Source: Leptolinea sp964424035
GTDB taxonomy: Bacteria > Chloroflexota > Anaerolineae > Anaerolineales > Anaerolineaceae
Direction: 5' to 3'
NCBI GenBank assembly: GCA_964424035.1
Contig: CAYRHB010000010.1
Span: 1-47,236 of the forward strand
Length of the DNA stretch: 47,236 nucleotides
A program made the translations under genes and the position numbers. Below, piece after piece: positions 22,615-29,938 of this stretch. The notes beneath the pieces are model-generated. The model was not told the origin of the DNA. It searched no databases and saw only the letters and a list, made by a program, of their open reading frames with translations. Numbering within the stretch: position 1 is the first letter of the stretch; each line of letters opens with the position of its first letter.

Positions 22615-23856
22615 TTATTTCAGTCCTGCCTGGGCATAAGCATTCTCATCCTGTTTAGTTACCTTCTCTTTTACCATAGAAGCTAATTTCTGGAAGCTCA
22701 TGCTGACTGGATGGGTTCGGTTTTCGATGTATAACGGTACGCCTTTATTGATGGATCGTATGATATATGCTTCATCCATGGGGATGGTCAGGTTGATTGC
22801 CTGGTTCAAGCGATTGCCAACCTTTGCCGGATCGATATGCAGATTCCGGTCAAACCTGTTCAACACAAAAACTATGCGGTCGCGCTCAATCCCGCTCATG
22901 TCGGCCAGATTCAAAAACTGGCTGCAATTCTTGATGGATGCGATATCCGGAGTCGTGATCAGGATGATCACATCTGATGTTGTGAGAGCTGATTGAACAA
23001 CATCAGATAGATATGAAGATGTATCAATGATGATGTACTGGAATGACTGACGCATGAGGGTCAACAACTTGACCAATTGGTCTCCATTCACACGGTCAAC
23101 CAGATCGGGACTGGGGGGTGGGGCAAGAATTTTAAATCCCACGGTTTTTGGTTGCGTAAGTGATGCCGCAACCGTTTCCGGGTCCAGATCATCAGCCCGT
23201 ACTGATAAATCAATTATAGAATTCTTGGGCTGCTCGTTCAAGAAGACAGGAACATCACCATATAAAAGGCTGGCATCCACCAGGGCGACATTGGAATTTT
23301 CACCATGCAGCGCAGCAGCCAGGTTGGTGGCGATTGTTGTACAACCGGTACCACCCTTGGGGCTGTACGTGACAATGATCTTCCCCAATGACATGGGTAT
23401 GCTGCTATATGGAAGAGGTCCGGTTCTTCCGGCGGTGGTTGTATAAACCTGAACGGCTTTATTCTTTTCTTCCTGAGCCATTGCACCGGCGCGATGGATC
23501 GCTGCGGTGAGCTCGTCGATCATCGGCGGCTTGGATATAAAATCACGTGCTCCAGCCAGCATGGCCTTTCTATAGTACCCCGGGTCATCCTGAACAGACA
23601 GGATAATGATCTGTGTATATGGGGTTTTCTTGCGGATCGCTTCAGTGGCTTCGATGCCGTTCATATCTGGCATATTGATGTCCATTAACACTACATCGGG
23701 TTTGAGTTGGTCACATTGCGTGATGGCTTCCTTACCGGATTGTGCGCCACCCAGAACTTCGATGGTAGTGTCAAACTGCAAGAGACGGCGAACCGTCTCT
23801 CGGGTTTCAGCTATATCGTCTACGATCAGCACCCGAATTTTTTCTTGCCCGGGCAT
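22615..23856 (-). CDS. cpaE: CpaE/TadZ-like protein: receiver domain plus MinD-like ATPase
   Basis: Positions the Tad machinery at the cell pole in species where it has been studied. The 413-residue protein has an N-terminal receiver domain (8-125) with the acidic pair Asp13-Asp14, the phosphorylatable Asp59 (VVLMDINMPDMNGIEA), Ser87 and Lys109, so the phospho-acceptor site looks intact. After a linker comes a ParA/MinD ATPase domain with the deviant Walker A KGGTGCTT (167-174), DASLLYGDVPVFL and IIIDTSSYLSDVV. Many CpaE receivers are degenerate, so this one may be regulated by phosphorylation. AGGAG precedes the ATG. cpaB lies 50 bp upstream. Confidence 0.9.
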   Translation of the reverse strand: MPGQEKIRVLIVDDIAETRETVRRLLQFDTTIEVLGGAQSGKEAITQCDQLKPDVVLMDINMPDMNGIEATEAIRKKTPYTQIIILSVQDDPGYYRKAMLAGARDFISKPPMIDELTAAIHRAGAMAQEEKNKAVQVYTTTAGRTGPLPYSSIPMSLGKIIVTYSPKGGTGCTTIATNLAAALHGENSNVALVDASLLYGDVPVFLNEQPKNSIIDLSVRADDLDPETVAASLTQPKTVGFKILAPPPSPDLVDRVNGDQLVKLLTLMRQSFQYIIIDTSSYLSDVVQSALTTSDVIILITTPDIASIKNCSQFLNLADMSGIERDRIVFVLNRFDRNLHIDPAKVGNRLNQAINLTIPMDEAYIIRSINKGVPLYIENRTHPVSMSFQKLASMVKEKVTKQDENAYAQAGLK

Positions 23857-23906
23857 AATTTCTCCTGATTACTGGTTTTTCCTTTAAGACTTGGTAATTA
23901 ATACGA

Positions 23907-25010
23907 CTACTGCGGTATGGCTGTTGGACTTGGGGATGAACTGCTGTTGTATTCAAGAGTATCTTTACGCGGTTCAAGACCAAAGGCCGTTTTGGGTGGA
24001 TTGGGGATGTTGTATGTTTGGAACAGGTATTGCAAAGTAACAGCTTCAACGGCGGCGGGATCGAGGTCTCCCGCTGAGCGCAGTGCCAGGCTGAGTTTGG
24101 CGCTGCTTAGCATCAAGTAATTCAATGTGATGGCATCCTGTGGCCGAACGATGAGGGTGATCATGCCAGGGGTGGGAGGAGGTGTGGCTTCACCGGCGGT
24201 TTCTGCCGATGGTGTTGGCTCTACTCCACTGGTTTTGGCCAGGTCATCCGTCGGAAAATCGCCGACTCTGAGGACAATGGCATCCTGAATTACCATTTGA
24301 CTGACCAGGCGCGGCCGTTGATTCTCGGATGGCACCAGGTATACCGGCTGGTTCAGGGTCGGGTCAAGGTCAACCCGCCCAAGATCGCCACCGCCCGATG
24401 ATGTTGTAACCGTGAGTGATCCGGGATCACCTTCTGTTGCTCCGCGCGGAGGTATGGCATCTCCCGTTTTGTTGGGCAGCCGAGTCTGTGAATTCGGGTC
24501 AATATCAACAACCATGATTGATGCAATTATGTTCACATGGTCGCCCACAACCGGGGCAAAGGAAACCGCGGTTAATTTGGTGATGGGGATCGAAACGGCG
24601 ACATAGCCTTTTGGAATCTGGAACGCAGCATAAGAACCAACCTGCCCGGTGACAAGCATCCCTTCGGTAATGGGGATTCGAGCTTCGAGGTCATATTTCG
24701 CCTGTTTATTGAGTACTGCGTTGGGATCGGTAAAGAATGTACCGGGGACCAGATCCTTCTCAGGATACGCAAGAGTGGCGATCACGCTTTCAGTGATCAC
24801 TGAACCACGCGGAATTTTCTGGGTTGTAATGACGATGGTTGTCATTTTTTCAGAAACTTGTGGAACTGCTGCGGCACCCTGTTGCTGGGAAACACCGGGT
24901 ATTAAAGACGTACCGCTGCGAGTTAGAACAAACACTACTCCAAGTACTGCGAGAATTAAAAGGGCGATAACGATGAATACCAGCCCCCGACGTTTTCCTC
25001 CACTAGCCAT
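23907..25010 (-). CDS. cpaB: CpaB/RcpC-like Tad pilus assembly protein with SAF domain
   Basis: A 367-residue protein with one N-terminal membrane helix (about 11-31) followed by an SAF domain (about 55-140). The latter includes TTIVITTQKIPRGSVITESVIATLAYPEKDLVPGTFF, and ARIPITEGMLVTGQVG, the usual Flp pilus CpaB signature. The region after 170 is low-complexity and Gly/Pro-rich, then a RcpC-like domain with MITLIVRPQDAITLNYLMLSSAKLSLALRSAGD. In species with an outer membrane CpaB works with a secretin; no secretin is present here. AGGAGG precedes the ATG. A terminator separates it from flp. Confidence 0.9.
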   Translation of the reverse strand: MASGGKRRGLVFIVIALLILAVLGVVFVLTRSGTSLIPGVSQQQGAAAVPQVSEKMTTIVITTQKIPRGSVITESVIATLAYPEKDLVPGTFFTDPNAVLNKQAKYDLEARIPITEGMLVTGQVGSYAAFQIPKGYVAVSIPITKLTAVSFAPVVGDHVNIIASIMVVDIDPNSQTRLPNKTGDAIPPRGATEGDPGSLTVTTSSGGGDLGRVDLDPTLNQPVYLVPSENQRPRLVSQMVIQDAIVLRVGDFPTDDLAKTSGVEPTPSAETAGEATPPPTPGMITLIVRPQDAITLNYLMLSSAKLSLALRSAGDLDPAAVEAVTLQYLFQTYNIPNPPKTAFGLEPRKDTLEYNSSSSPSPTAIPQ

Positions 25011-25124
25011 GCAGTCCTCCTACATTACGAATGATGCGGTTTGATCTCCCACCGTAAAGAATTATAGTATAAAACTCGTTCGCAAATTTAACAATTATGA
25101 AATGCATAAAAAGAGATTATAAAA

Positions 25125-25153
25125 AGAAAAGCCCTACAACTCAGGGCTTTTCT
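25125..25153 (-). terminator. Intrinsic terminator between flp and cpaB
   Basis: A perfect 11-bp stem (AGAAAAGCCCT / AGGGCTTTTCT) with a 7-nt loop. On the minus strand it is followed by TTTTTATAATC. It would end most flp transcripts and let a fraction read on into cpaB and the assembly genes, a usual way to make more pilin than machinery. Confidence 0.9.
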
Positions 25154-25196
25154 CTCCGTATATCAATGTAGATGTACGAGTAACACTGCAGTAAAA

Positions 25197-25343
25197 CTAG
25201 ATGGCCTGGACAACGTTCGAGAAGATCCGACCGATCGCAGGACCGAGCAGGGCGAGGATGACGATAACCACGACAGCAACTAAAACGAGAATCAATGCAT
25301 ATTCAACTAAACCTTGACCTTTTTCCTTCGGGGCAAATAACAT
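25197..25343 (-). CDS. flp: Flp/Fap-type pilin (48 residues)
   Basis: The major pilin subunit of the Tad pilus. The protein starts MLFAPKEKG, then QGLVEYALILVLVAVVVIV and a hydrophobic helix, ending IFSNVVQAI. The class III signal has a glycine (Gly9) before the cleavage site, and in the mature protein Glu is at +5 and Tyr at +6, exactly as in Flp pilins. A prepilin peptidase would cut after Gly9 to leave 39 residues; no peptidase gene is in the window. An excellent ribosome site, AAGGAGGTG, lies 7 nt before the ATG. A strong promoter is found upstream and a terminator downstream. Confidence 0.95.
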   Translation of the reverse strand: MLFAPKEKGQGLVEYALILVLVAVVVIVILALLGPAIGRIFSNVVQAI

Positions 25344-25396
25344 GTTCTTTCACCTCCTTCCATTCATTGGATGCTGTAATTTAATACCTATTCAAT

Positions 25397-25424
25397 ATTA
25401 TAAAAAGAATTGAAACAAATGCAA
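25397..25424 (-). promoter_or_regulatory. Promoter of flp
   Basis: On the minus strand TTGCAT (25424-25419), a 16-nt spacer and a perfect TATAAT (25402-25397). The leader to the flp start is about 50 nt. It would be the main promoter for the pilin and, by read-through of the terminator, the tad genes. Confidence 0.7.
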
Positions 25425-25472
25425 GTGACAAAGATTACAAACACCTTACAAGAAGCTATCATTGCGGGTTGC

Positions 25473-25501
25473 TTGTGTCCGTGTTTTGAACCCGCTATAA
25501 T
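25473..25501 (+). promoter_or_regulatory. Promoter of the 25544 gene, framed by an inverted repeat
   Basis: TTGTGT (25473-25478), 17-nt spacer, perfect TATAAT (25496-25501). GCGGGTT (25464-25470) and AACCCGC (25489-25495) form a 7-bp inverted repeat that spans the -35 and abuts the -10, a layout often seen for operators. Confidence 0.65.
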
Positions 25502-25543
25502 CCAATTGTCATAATAAGTCACAGACTTCTATTGGAGGAAATC

Positions 25544-26074
25544 ATGAGTGACCTGTTCGACCAAGTAACATCAAGTGCAGATATCTTCACGAAACTTCTG
25601 GCAAAAATCCCCGGTTTCGATGGATACATTGAACGTCAAAACCGCCGGGCTGCCGATAAGTTGCTACGGGATACTGTGGCAAATGAGTTTGAAGAGGTCT
25701 GGAAACGTATCAGCACCATTCAAGCTGATCTTGTAAGCCAGGGTGGTCTGGAATATGTGGATGATATTGAAAAGGCAGCCATAAAATACCGCCAGTTCAT
25801 CGATAGGGTTCGAAATGCCGCATACGGATATTCGGGCGTTTTTGATGCTGTGAAAATCAATGAGGCCGAACTGGCAAAGATCTACCAGTATGATCTGTCT
25901 ATGTTGTCCCTGGTAGATGAAGCCAACCGTGCGGTTGATACTGTCGAGGCTTCAATTGGTACAGACGGGCTTCCGGCTGCCATCCGGAACCTGCGGACTG
26001 TAGCAACGCAGGCTGTTGATGTGTACAACCACCGTTCTGAGATCGTTCTTGCACAGAATCAGGCGTCCCAGTAA
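25544..26074 (+). CDS. Uncharacterised helical protein, partner of the SPFH-HTH gene
   Basis: Not recognised by name. ATG at 25544 is preceded by GGAGG at 5 nt; the upstream TTG is rejected. The 176-residue protein looks almost entirely alpha-helical with long amphipathic stretches (FEEVWKRISTIQADLVSQGG, NRAVDTVEASIG) and few glycines, which suggests a helical bundle or coiled coil. No membrane helix or catalytic motif is seen. The SPFH gene follows 32 bp downstream in the same direction, so the two are likely co-transcribed and possibly interact. Confidence 0.7.
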   Translation: MSDLFDQVTSSADIFTKLLAKIPGFDGYIERQNRRAADKLLRDTVANEFEEVWKRISTIQADLVSQGGLEYVDDIEKAAIKYRQFIDRVRNAAYGYSGVFDAVKINEAELAKIYQYDLSMLSLVDEANRAVDTVEASIGTDGLPAAIRNLRTVATQAVDVYNHRSEIVLAQNQASQ

Positions 26075-26106
26075 TTACCAACGTTCATAATAGATGGAGA
26101 TAAACC

Positions 26107-27168
26107 ATGGCCAGGATTTTTGATGTAGTTGAGTATGCCAATGAGATGACAGATGAGATCGTTCACCGCTTCCCTGAAGAAGGAGTGGCAGATCTCCGTA
26201 TTGGCAGCCAGATTATTGTAAGGGAAAGTCAGCGGGTTGTTTTCTTCCGCGATGGCAAGGCGCTGGATGTGTTTGGCCCTGGGCGTCATACCATAGTAAC
26301 GGCAAATATCCCCAAATTGATCGATCTGATAGGCAAGGCATTTAACGATCGAACGCCCTTTACGGCTGAAGTCTACTATGTTTCTGTGAAAGAATTCGTT
26401 GACCGCAAATGGGGAACACCGCAGCCAATAATAGTCCGCAATCCAGGCATGGGGCTTGGTGTAGCCCTGCTACAGGGTTTTGGCTCCTACAGCTTCTCAA
26501 TTGCCGATCCGGTACAGTTTATTACACAGATTGTCGGCGCGAAGGCTTCATATCGCATGTCCGATATTGAAAATCGTGTCCGCAATATGCTGCTAAGTAA
26601 ATTGCAGGATGCACTCGGAGAAACCGCTGCCAACAACAGCGTTGTTCAGTTGATCGGGCTGACAGAAGAACTTGGCGCAGCCGTGCGGGCAAAAGCACAG
26701 GATGATTTTGCGGCAATTGGCATGACCCTGAAATCCTTCTATATTGGAAATCTAAAACCATCAGATAAATCGGCAGAGGAATTGCGGGCTATGGGTATGC
26801 TGGATATGGGTACCTACACCCAATTGCAAGCAGCCGATGCCATGAGAGATGCGGCGCAAAATCAGGGCGGCGGAGCCGGTTTGACCGCCGGTATCGGCGC
26901 CGGTATGGGTATCGGCAATATCATGAACCAGGCTCTGGCTGGTGGCATGTCTGCCAAAGCTGGAGAAATGGGTACTGCGACAGCCGCCGGGGCATCTGCC
27001 GGCGCTGCCATGAATGATGTTATGACCCCGGCTGAAGCAGCGGCTGTATTACGTGTCTCAGAGGAAGATGTTGTTGCCGCCATTACTGCCGGCGACCTGA
27101 AAGCGAAAAAAATCGGGAACGCCTATCGGATCAGTAAAGAAGCATTGGAAACTTTTCTGAAGGGTTAA
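26107..27168 (+). CDS. SPFH-domain protein fused to a C-terminal excisionase-type HTH
   Basis: A 353-residue protein. Residues 1-245 form an SPFH/stomatin-like domain of the YdjI type, with SQIIVRESQRVVFFRDGKALDVFGPGRHTI at about 35-64 and a long following segment, IGLTEELGAAVRAKAQDDFAAIGMTLKSFYIG, typical of the family. A Gly/Ala-rich linker (about 252-304) leads to residues 306-353, which match the helix-turn-helix 17 (excisionase/MerR-like) fold: MTPAEAAAVLRVSEEDVVAAI, then GDLKAKKIGNAYRISKEAL. SPFH proteins scaffold membranes or proteins; a DNA-binding-like tail is unusual. No transmembrane helix is evident. GGAG precedes the ATG. Confidence 0.83.
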   Translation: MARIFDVVEYANEMTDEIVHRFPEEGVADLRIGSQIIVRESQRVVFFRDGKALDVFGPGRHTIVTANIPKLIDLIGKAFNDRTPFTAEVYYVSVKEFVDRKWGTPQPIIVRNPGMGLGVALLQGFGSYSFSIADPVQFITQIVGAKASYRMSDIENRVRNMLLSKLQDALGETAANNSVVQLIGLTEELGAAVRAKAQDDFAAIGMTLKSFYIGNLKPSDKSAEELRAMGMLDMGTYTQLQAADAMRDAAQNQGGGAGLTAGIGAGMGIGNIMNQALAGGMSAKAGEMGTATAAGASAGAAMNDVMTPAEAAAVLRVSEEDVVAAITAGDLKAKKIGNAYRISKEALETFLKG

Positions 27169-27192
27169 TAGACAATCCTACTTAATTCGAAT

Positions 27193-27224
27193 TGACACGG
27201 GATGGGAATACCTATCCCGTGTCA
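27193..27224. terminator. Hairpin after the SPFH-HTH gene
   Basis: An 11-bp perfect stem (TGACACGGGAT / ATCCCGTGTCA) with a 10-nt loop 25 nt after the stop codon. The U-tract is poor, so it may be a weak terminator. Confidence 0.6.
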
Positions 27225-27323
27225 TATGTTTAAATGAGTAGTATTGTCTGCTTTTGAACTAGAAATACCCAATTAATAAATACTTTACAGGAAATGAATA
27301 CGAAAATTGGTTATAATGAATCT

Positions 27324-27443
27324 ATCCAATCTGATCATTGTGAGGGTGATGCAAACCACCTCTGTTGGGGCCAAACGGGTTTTCTGATGTACGCTATCAG
27401 AAGACCTGTATCTATTTAACTCCAGGAAAATGGTAGACCCTGA
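27324..27443 (+). ncRNA. Structured 5' leader of sucCD (candidate cis-regulatory RNA)
   Basis: A perfect TATAAT at 27312-27317 predicts a start near 27324 and a leader of about 120 nt. It can form hairpin A at 27342-27362 (GAGG-TG / CACCTC, loop ATGCAAAC) and a 13-bp hairpin B at 27376-27408 (CGGGTTTTCTGAT / ATCAGAAGACCTG, two G-U pairs, loop GTACGCT). AGGGT (27343-27347) is also complementary to ACCCT (27437-27441) just before the sucC start, so alternative folds could expose or hide it. A five-codon frame, Met-Val-Asp-Pro-Glu (27430-27447), has AGGA upstream and its TGA overlaps the sucC ATG. No known riboswitch class was recognised. Confidence 0.45.
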
Positions 27444-28583
27444 ATGAAATTACATGAATACCAATCCAAACAAATTTTTCGTAAATATATGATACCCATC
27501 CCAAACGGGAGAGTGGCTTCTTCATCGGGTGAGGCACGGCAGATCGCAGAAGAGCTGGGAGGCCGGGTTGTGGTCAAGGCGCAAGTTCTGGTTACCGGTC
27601 GTGGAAAAGCCGGTGGTATACGACTGGCAAAATCAGCACGGGAAGCCGAAGAACTGGCTGCGGCAATTCTGGGTATGGAGTTAAAGGGTTTACCGGTTCG
27701 TAAAGTGCTGGTTGATGAAACAGTGAATATTCAGAAGGAACTGTATCTCAGTGTTATCCATGACCGTTCATTGCGAAAACCGGTGATGATTACTTCTTTT
27801 GCCGGTGGAGTCGATATTGAAGAGGTCGCCCGGAATACGCCGGAAAAGATCTTGAAGATAGCCATCGATCCACTTCTTGGGTTGCGTGATTACCAGGCAC
27901 GGGATATGGCTGCGGGAATCGATCTTCCCCGTGATCTTTGGAAGAGCTTTATTGAAATCGCGCATGGATTATGGAATGTATTTAATGATTTCGATGCGAC
28001 GTTGGCAGAAGTAAATCCACTGGTAATAACCGGTGAACAAAAACTGGTGGCCATCGATGGGAAAATGACGATTGATGAAAATTCACTTTTCCGTCATCCA
28101 GAAATGACTGATTACCGTGATATTGATGGGGAGGGGATGGTCGATATTGAAGCCAGGAAATTTGGTCTCTCTTATATCAAAATGGACGGGAATGTGGGTT
28201 GCCTTGTAAATGGTGCAGGTCTGGCAATGACAACCATGGATATCATCAATAAACTGGGTGGTTATCCGGCAAATTTCCTGGATATTGGGGGAGGAGCCAG
28301 TGCTGAACGAGTTTCCGCTGCATTAAAGATCATTTTGATGGATCAGTCGGTAAAGTCTATCCTGATCAATATCTTTGGAGGGATCACACGTTGTGATGAA
28401 GTAGCACGGGGAATATTATCGGCCATTAAGGATGTCCCCACCGATATTCCGATCATAACCAGATTGGCTGGAACAAATTCGGATGTTGGGACCAGTCTAT
28501 TGAGAGATGCCAACCTCTCGGCAGCGAATTCGATCAGCGAAGCAGTGCGCATGGCCATAGCTGAAGCGGAAGGAACTGAATAA
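27444..28583 (+). CDS. sucC: Succinyl-CoA synthetase, beta subunit (ATP-grasp)
   Basis: Forms succinyl-CoA synthetase with SucD, interconverting succinyl-CoA and succinate with ATP or GTP. The 379-residue protein has the standard start MKLHEYQSKQIFRKYMIPIP and an ATP-grasp domain (VVVKAQVLVTGRGKAGGI). The C-terminal CoA-ligase domain has VNGAGLAMTTMDIINKLGGYPANFLDIGGGA and IFGGITRCDEVARGI. The start codon lacks a well-placed ribosome site but overlaps the stop of a five-codon leader frame, so it may be translated by coupling. It lies 1 nt upstream of sucD. Confidence 0.95.
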   Translation: MKLHEYQSKQIFRKYMIPIPNGRVASSSGEARQIAEELGGRVVVKAQVLVTGRGKAGGIRLAKSAREAEELAAAILGMELKGLPVRKVLVDETVNIQKELYLSVIHDRSLRKPVMITSFAGGVDIEEVARNTPEKILKIAIDPLLGLRDYQARDMAAGIDLPRDLWKSFIEIAHGLWNVFNDFDATLAEVNPLVITGEQKLVAIDGKMTIDENSLFRHPEMTDYRDIDGEGMVDIEARKFGLSYIKMDGNVGCLVNGAGLAMTTMDIINKLGGYPANFLDIGGGASAERVSAALKIILMDQSVKSILINIFGGITRCDEVARGILSAIKDVPTDIPIITRLAGTNSDVGTSLLRDANLSAANSISEAVRMAIAEAEGTE

Positions 28584-28584
28584 T

Positions 28585-29451
28585 ATGGGAATACTGGTCA
28601 ATAAAAATTCAAAAGTGCTGGTTCAAGGAATTACAGGGCATGAGGGCTTGTTCCATTCTCAACAGATGTTGGAATATGGAACTCATATTGTTGCCGGGGT
28701 AACACCGGGGCGTGGTGGCGAATGGGTCCTTGATGGCAAGGTTCCGGTCTTTGATTCAGTCCGTACAGCCGTTGAAATGACTGGAGCTGAAGTTAGTGCT
28801 ATTTTTGTCCCGGCGAGGTATGCTGCAGATGCCATGTATGAGGCGGCTGACGCCGGGATATCATTGATTATTTGTATCACAGAAGGCATTCCGATCTCTG
28901 ATATGATGTGGGTGCATGAATACCTTTTAAGTAAAGGTACATTACTTGTCGGGCCAAATACCCCGGGAATCCTTACACCCGGTGAAGCAAAAGTCGGCAT
29001 TATCCCGGGGGAAATTGCTGAACCCGGAAATATCGGTGTTGTTTCCCGCTCCGGAACGTTGACGTATGAGGTTTTGTTTAGTTTAAAGAAAGCGGGATTT
29101 GGTGTAAGCTCCTGTATCGGCGTGGGAGGGGATCCAGTGCAAGGAATGAATTTTGTGGAAGTCCTAAAGTTGCTAGAAGATGACCCTCATACCGAACAGA
29201 TCGTACTAATCGGGGAAATAGGCGGGATGGAAGAAGAGAAAGCGGCTGAATTTATCAGCAGGAATATGACCAAGCCGGTTGTTGCCATGGTTGTTGGTCA
29301 GACGGCTCCGGTTGGCAGACGGATGGGGCATGCAGGTGCAATCATCGAGAGTTCGCTGGGAAATGCTCAGGATAAAATAACCGCCTTGAAAAAGGCGGCT
29401 GTAAAAATTGCTGATTTCCCTGAAGAAATCCCATCCCTTTTGCTCAGATGA
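28585..29451 (+). CDS. sucD: Succinyl-CoA synthetase, alpha subunit
   Basis: The CoA-binding and phospho-histidine subunit. The 288-residue protein starts MGILVNKNSKVLVQGITGHEG and has the CoA loop GVTPGRGGEWV. The catalytic histidine region is GRRMGHAGAII near residue 250, in the order expected for SucD. Its ATG is one nucleotide after the sucC stop, so the two subunits are made together at equal amounts. A strong terminator follows. Confidence 0.96.
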   Translation: MGILVNKNSKVLVQGITGHEGLFHSQQMLEYGTHIVAGVTPGRGGEWVLDGKVPVFDSVRTAVEMTGAEVSAIFVPARYAADAMYEAADAGISLIICITEGIPISDMMWVHEYLLSKGTLLVGPNTPGILTPGEAKVGIIPGEIAEPGNIGVVSRSGTLTYEVLFSLKKAGFGVSSCIGVGGDPVQGMNFVEVLKLLEDDPHTEQIVLIGEIGGMEEEKAAEFISRNMTKPVVAMVVGQTAPVGRRMGHAGAIIESSLGNAQDKITALKKAAVKIADFPEEIPSLLLR

Positions 29452-29464
29452 TGGTTATGGACAC

Positions 29465-29498
29465 AATAAAAGCCTCTTAAAAACCAGAGGCTTTTATT
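29465..29498. terminator. Bidirectional intrinsic terminator between sucD and acp
   Basis: A perfect 13-bp stem (AATAAAAGCCTCT / AGAGGCTTTTATT) with an 8-nt loop, A-rich on the left and T-rich on the right, serving the converging sucD and acyl carrier protein genes. Confidence 0.93.
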
Positions 29499-29517
29499 CA
29501 TAGAATCTACAATTGCT

Positions 29518-29754
29518 TCAACTTTTTTGTGAATCAATATATTTGACAACATCACCAACTGTTCGAATACTGCGGGCATCTTCGTCAGCAATGGAGACAT
29601 TGAATTTTTCGCTGAAACCATCAATAAGGAAGAATTGGTCCATGGAATCCGCCTTGAGGTCCTCAATGAACCGGGTGTCCAAGTTGATTCCTTTACCGTC
29701 GATCTTTAAAACATCGACAATCACGCTGCTGACCTGCTCAAGTGTGTCGCTCAT
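29518..29754 (-). CDS. acpP: Acyl carrier protein
   Basis: A 78-residue acidic four-helix carrier protein that holds acyl chains on 4'-phosphopantetheine. The attachment site is Ser37 in LKADSMDQFFLIDGF, a small variant of the usual 'DSLD' (Met for Leu). The end, VGDVVKYIDSQ, matches helix IV. ATG at 29754 follows AGGAG at 7 nt; a longer frame to 29850 is rejected. It is a lone gene with its own terminator, converging on sucD. No fatty-acid synthesis genes are next to it, so a fatty-acid or other acyl pathway cannot be told apart. Confidence 0.92.
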   Translation of the reverse strand: MSDTLEQVSSVIVDVLKIDGKGINLDTRFIEDLKADSMDQFFLIDGFSEKFNVSIADEDARSIRTVGDVVKYIDSQKS

Positions 29755-29902
29755 GGTTACTCTCCTGGATGAGAATGAAGTTTTCCTCGAGTTGAATTGT
29801 ATATGTGGAATGAGGATTGTCAAGTAAACAATCACGCTGGTAAAGTACAAAAAACGGCCAGTGTATTGATCACTAATAAACTATAACCCTAAAGCCGCGT
29901 TT

Positions 29903-29911
29903 TGGTATACT
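29903..29911 (+). promoter_or_regulatory. Extended -10 promoter for fni
   Basis: TGG-TATACT, an extended -10 on the plus strand, gives a start near 29918 and a leader of about 20 nt with AGGA before the ATG at 29939. Confidence 0.55.
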
Positions 29912-29938
29912 CAATTCAACCTTCAACAGGAAAAACCG

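Noticed and set aside
27169..27443. A known riboswitch (c-di-GMP, TPP, cobalamin, SAM, fluoride) in the sucC leader
   Set aside because: None of the conserved core sequences of these classes is visible; it is kept only as an unassigned structured leader.
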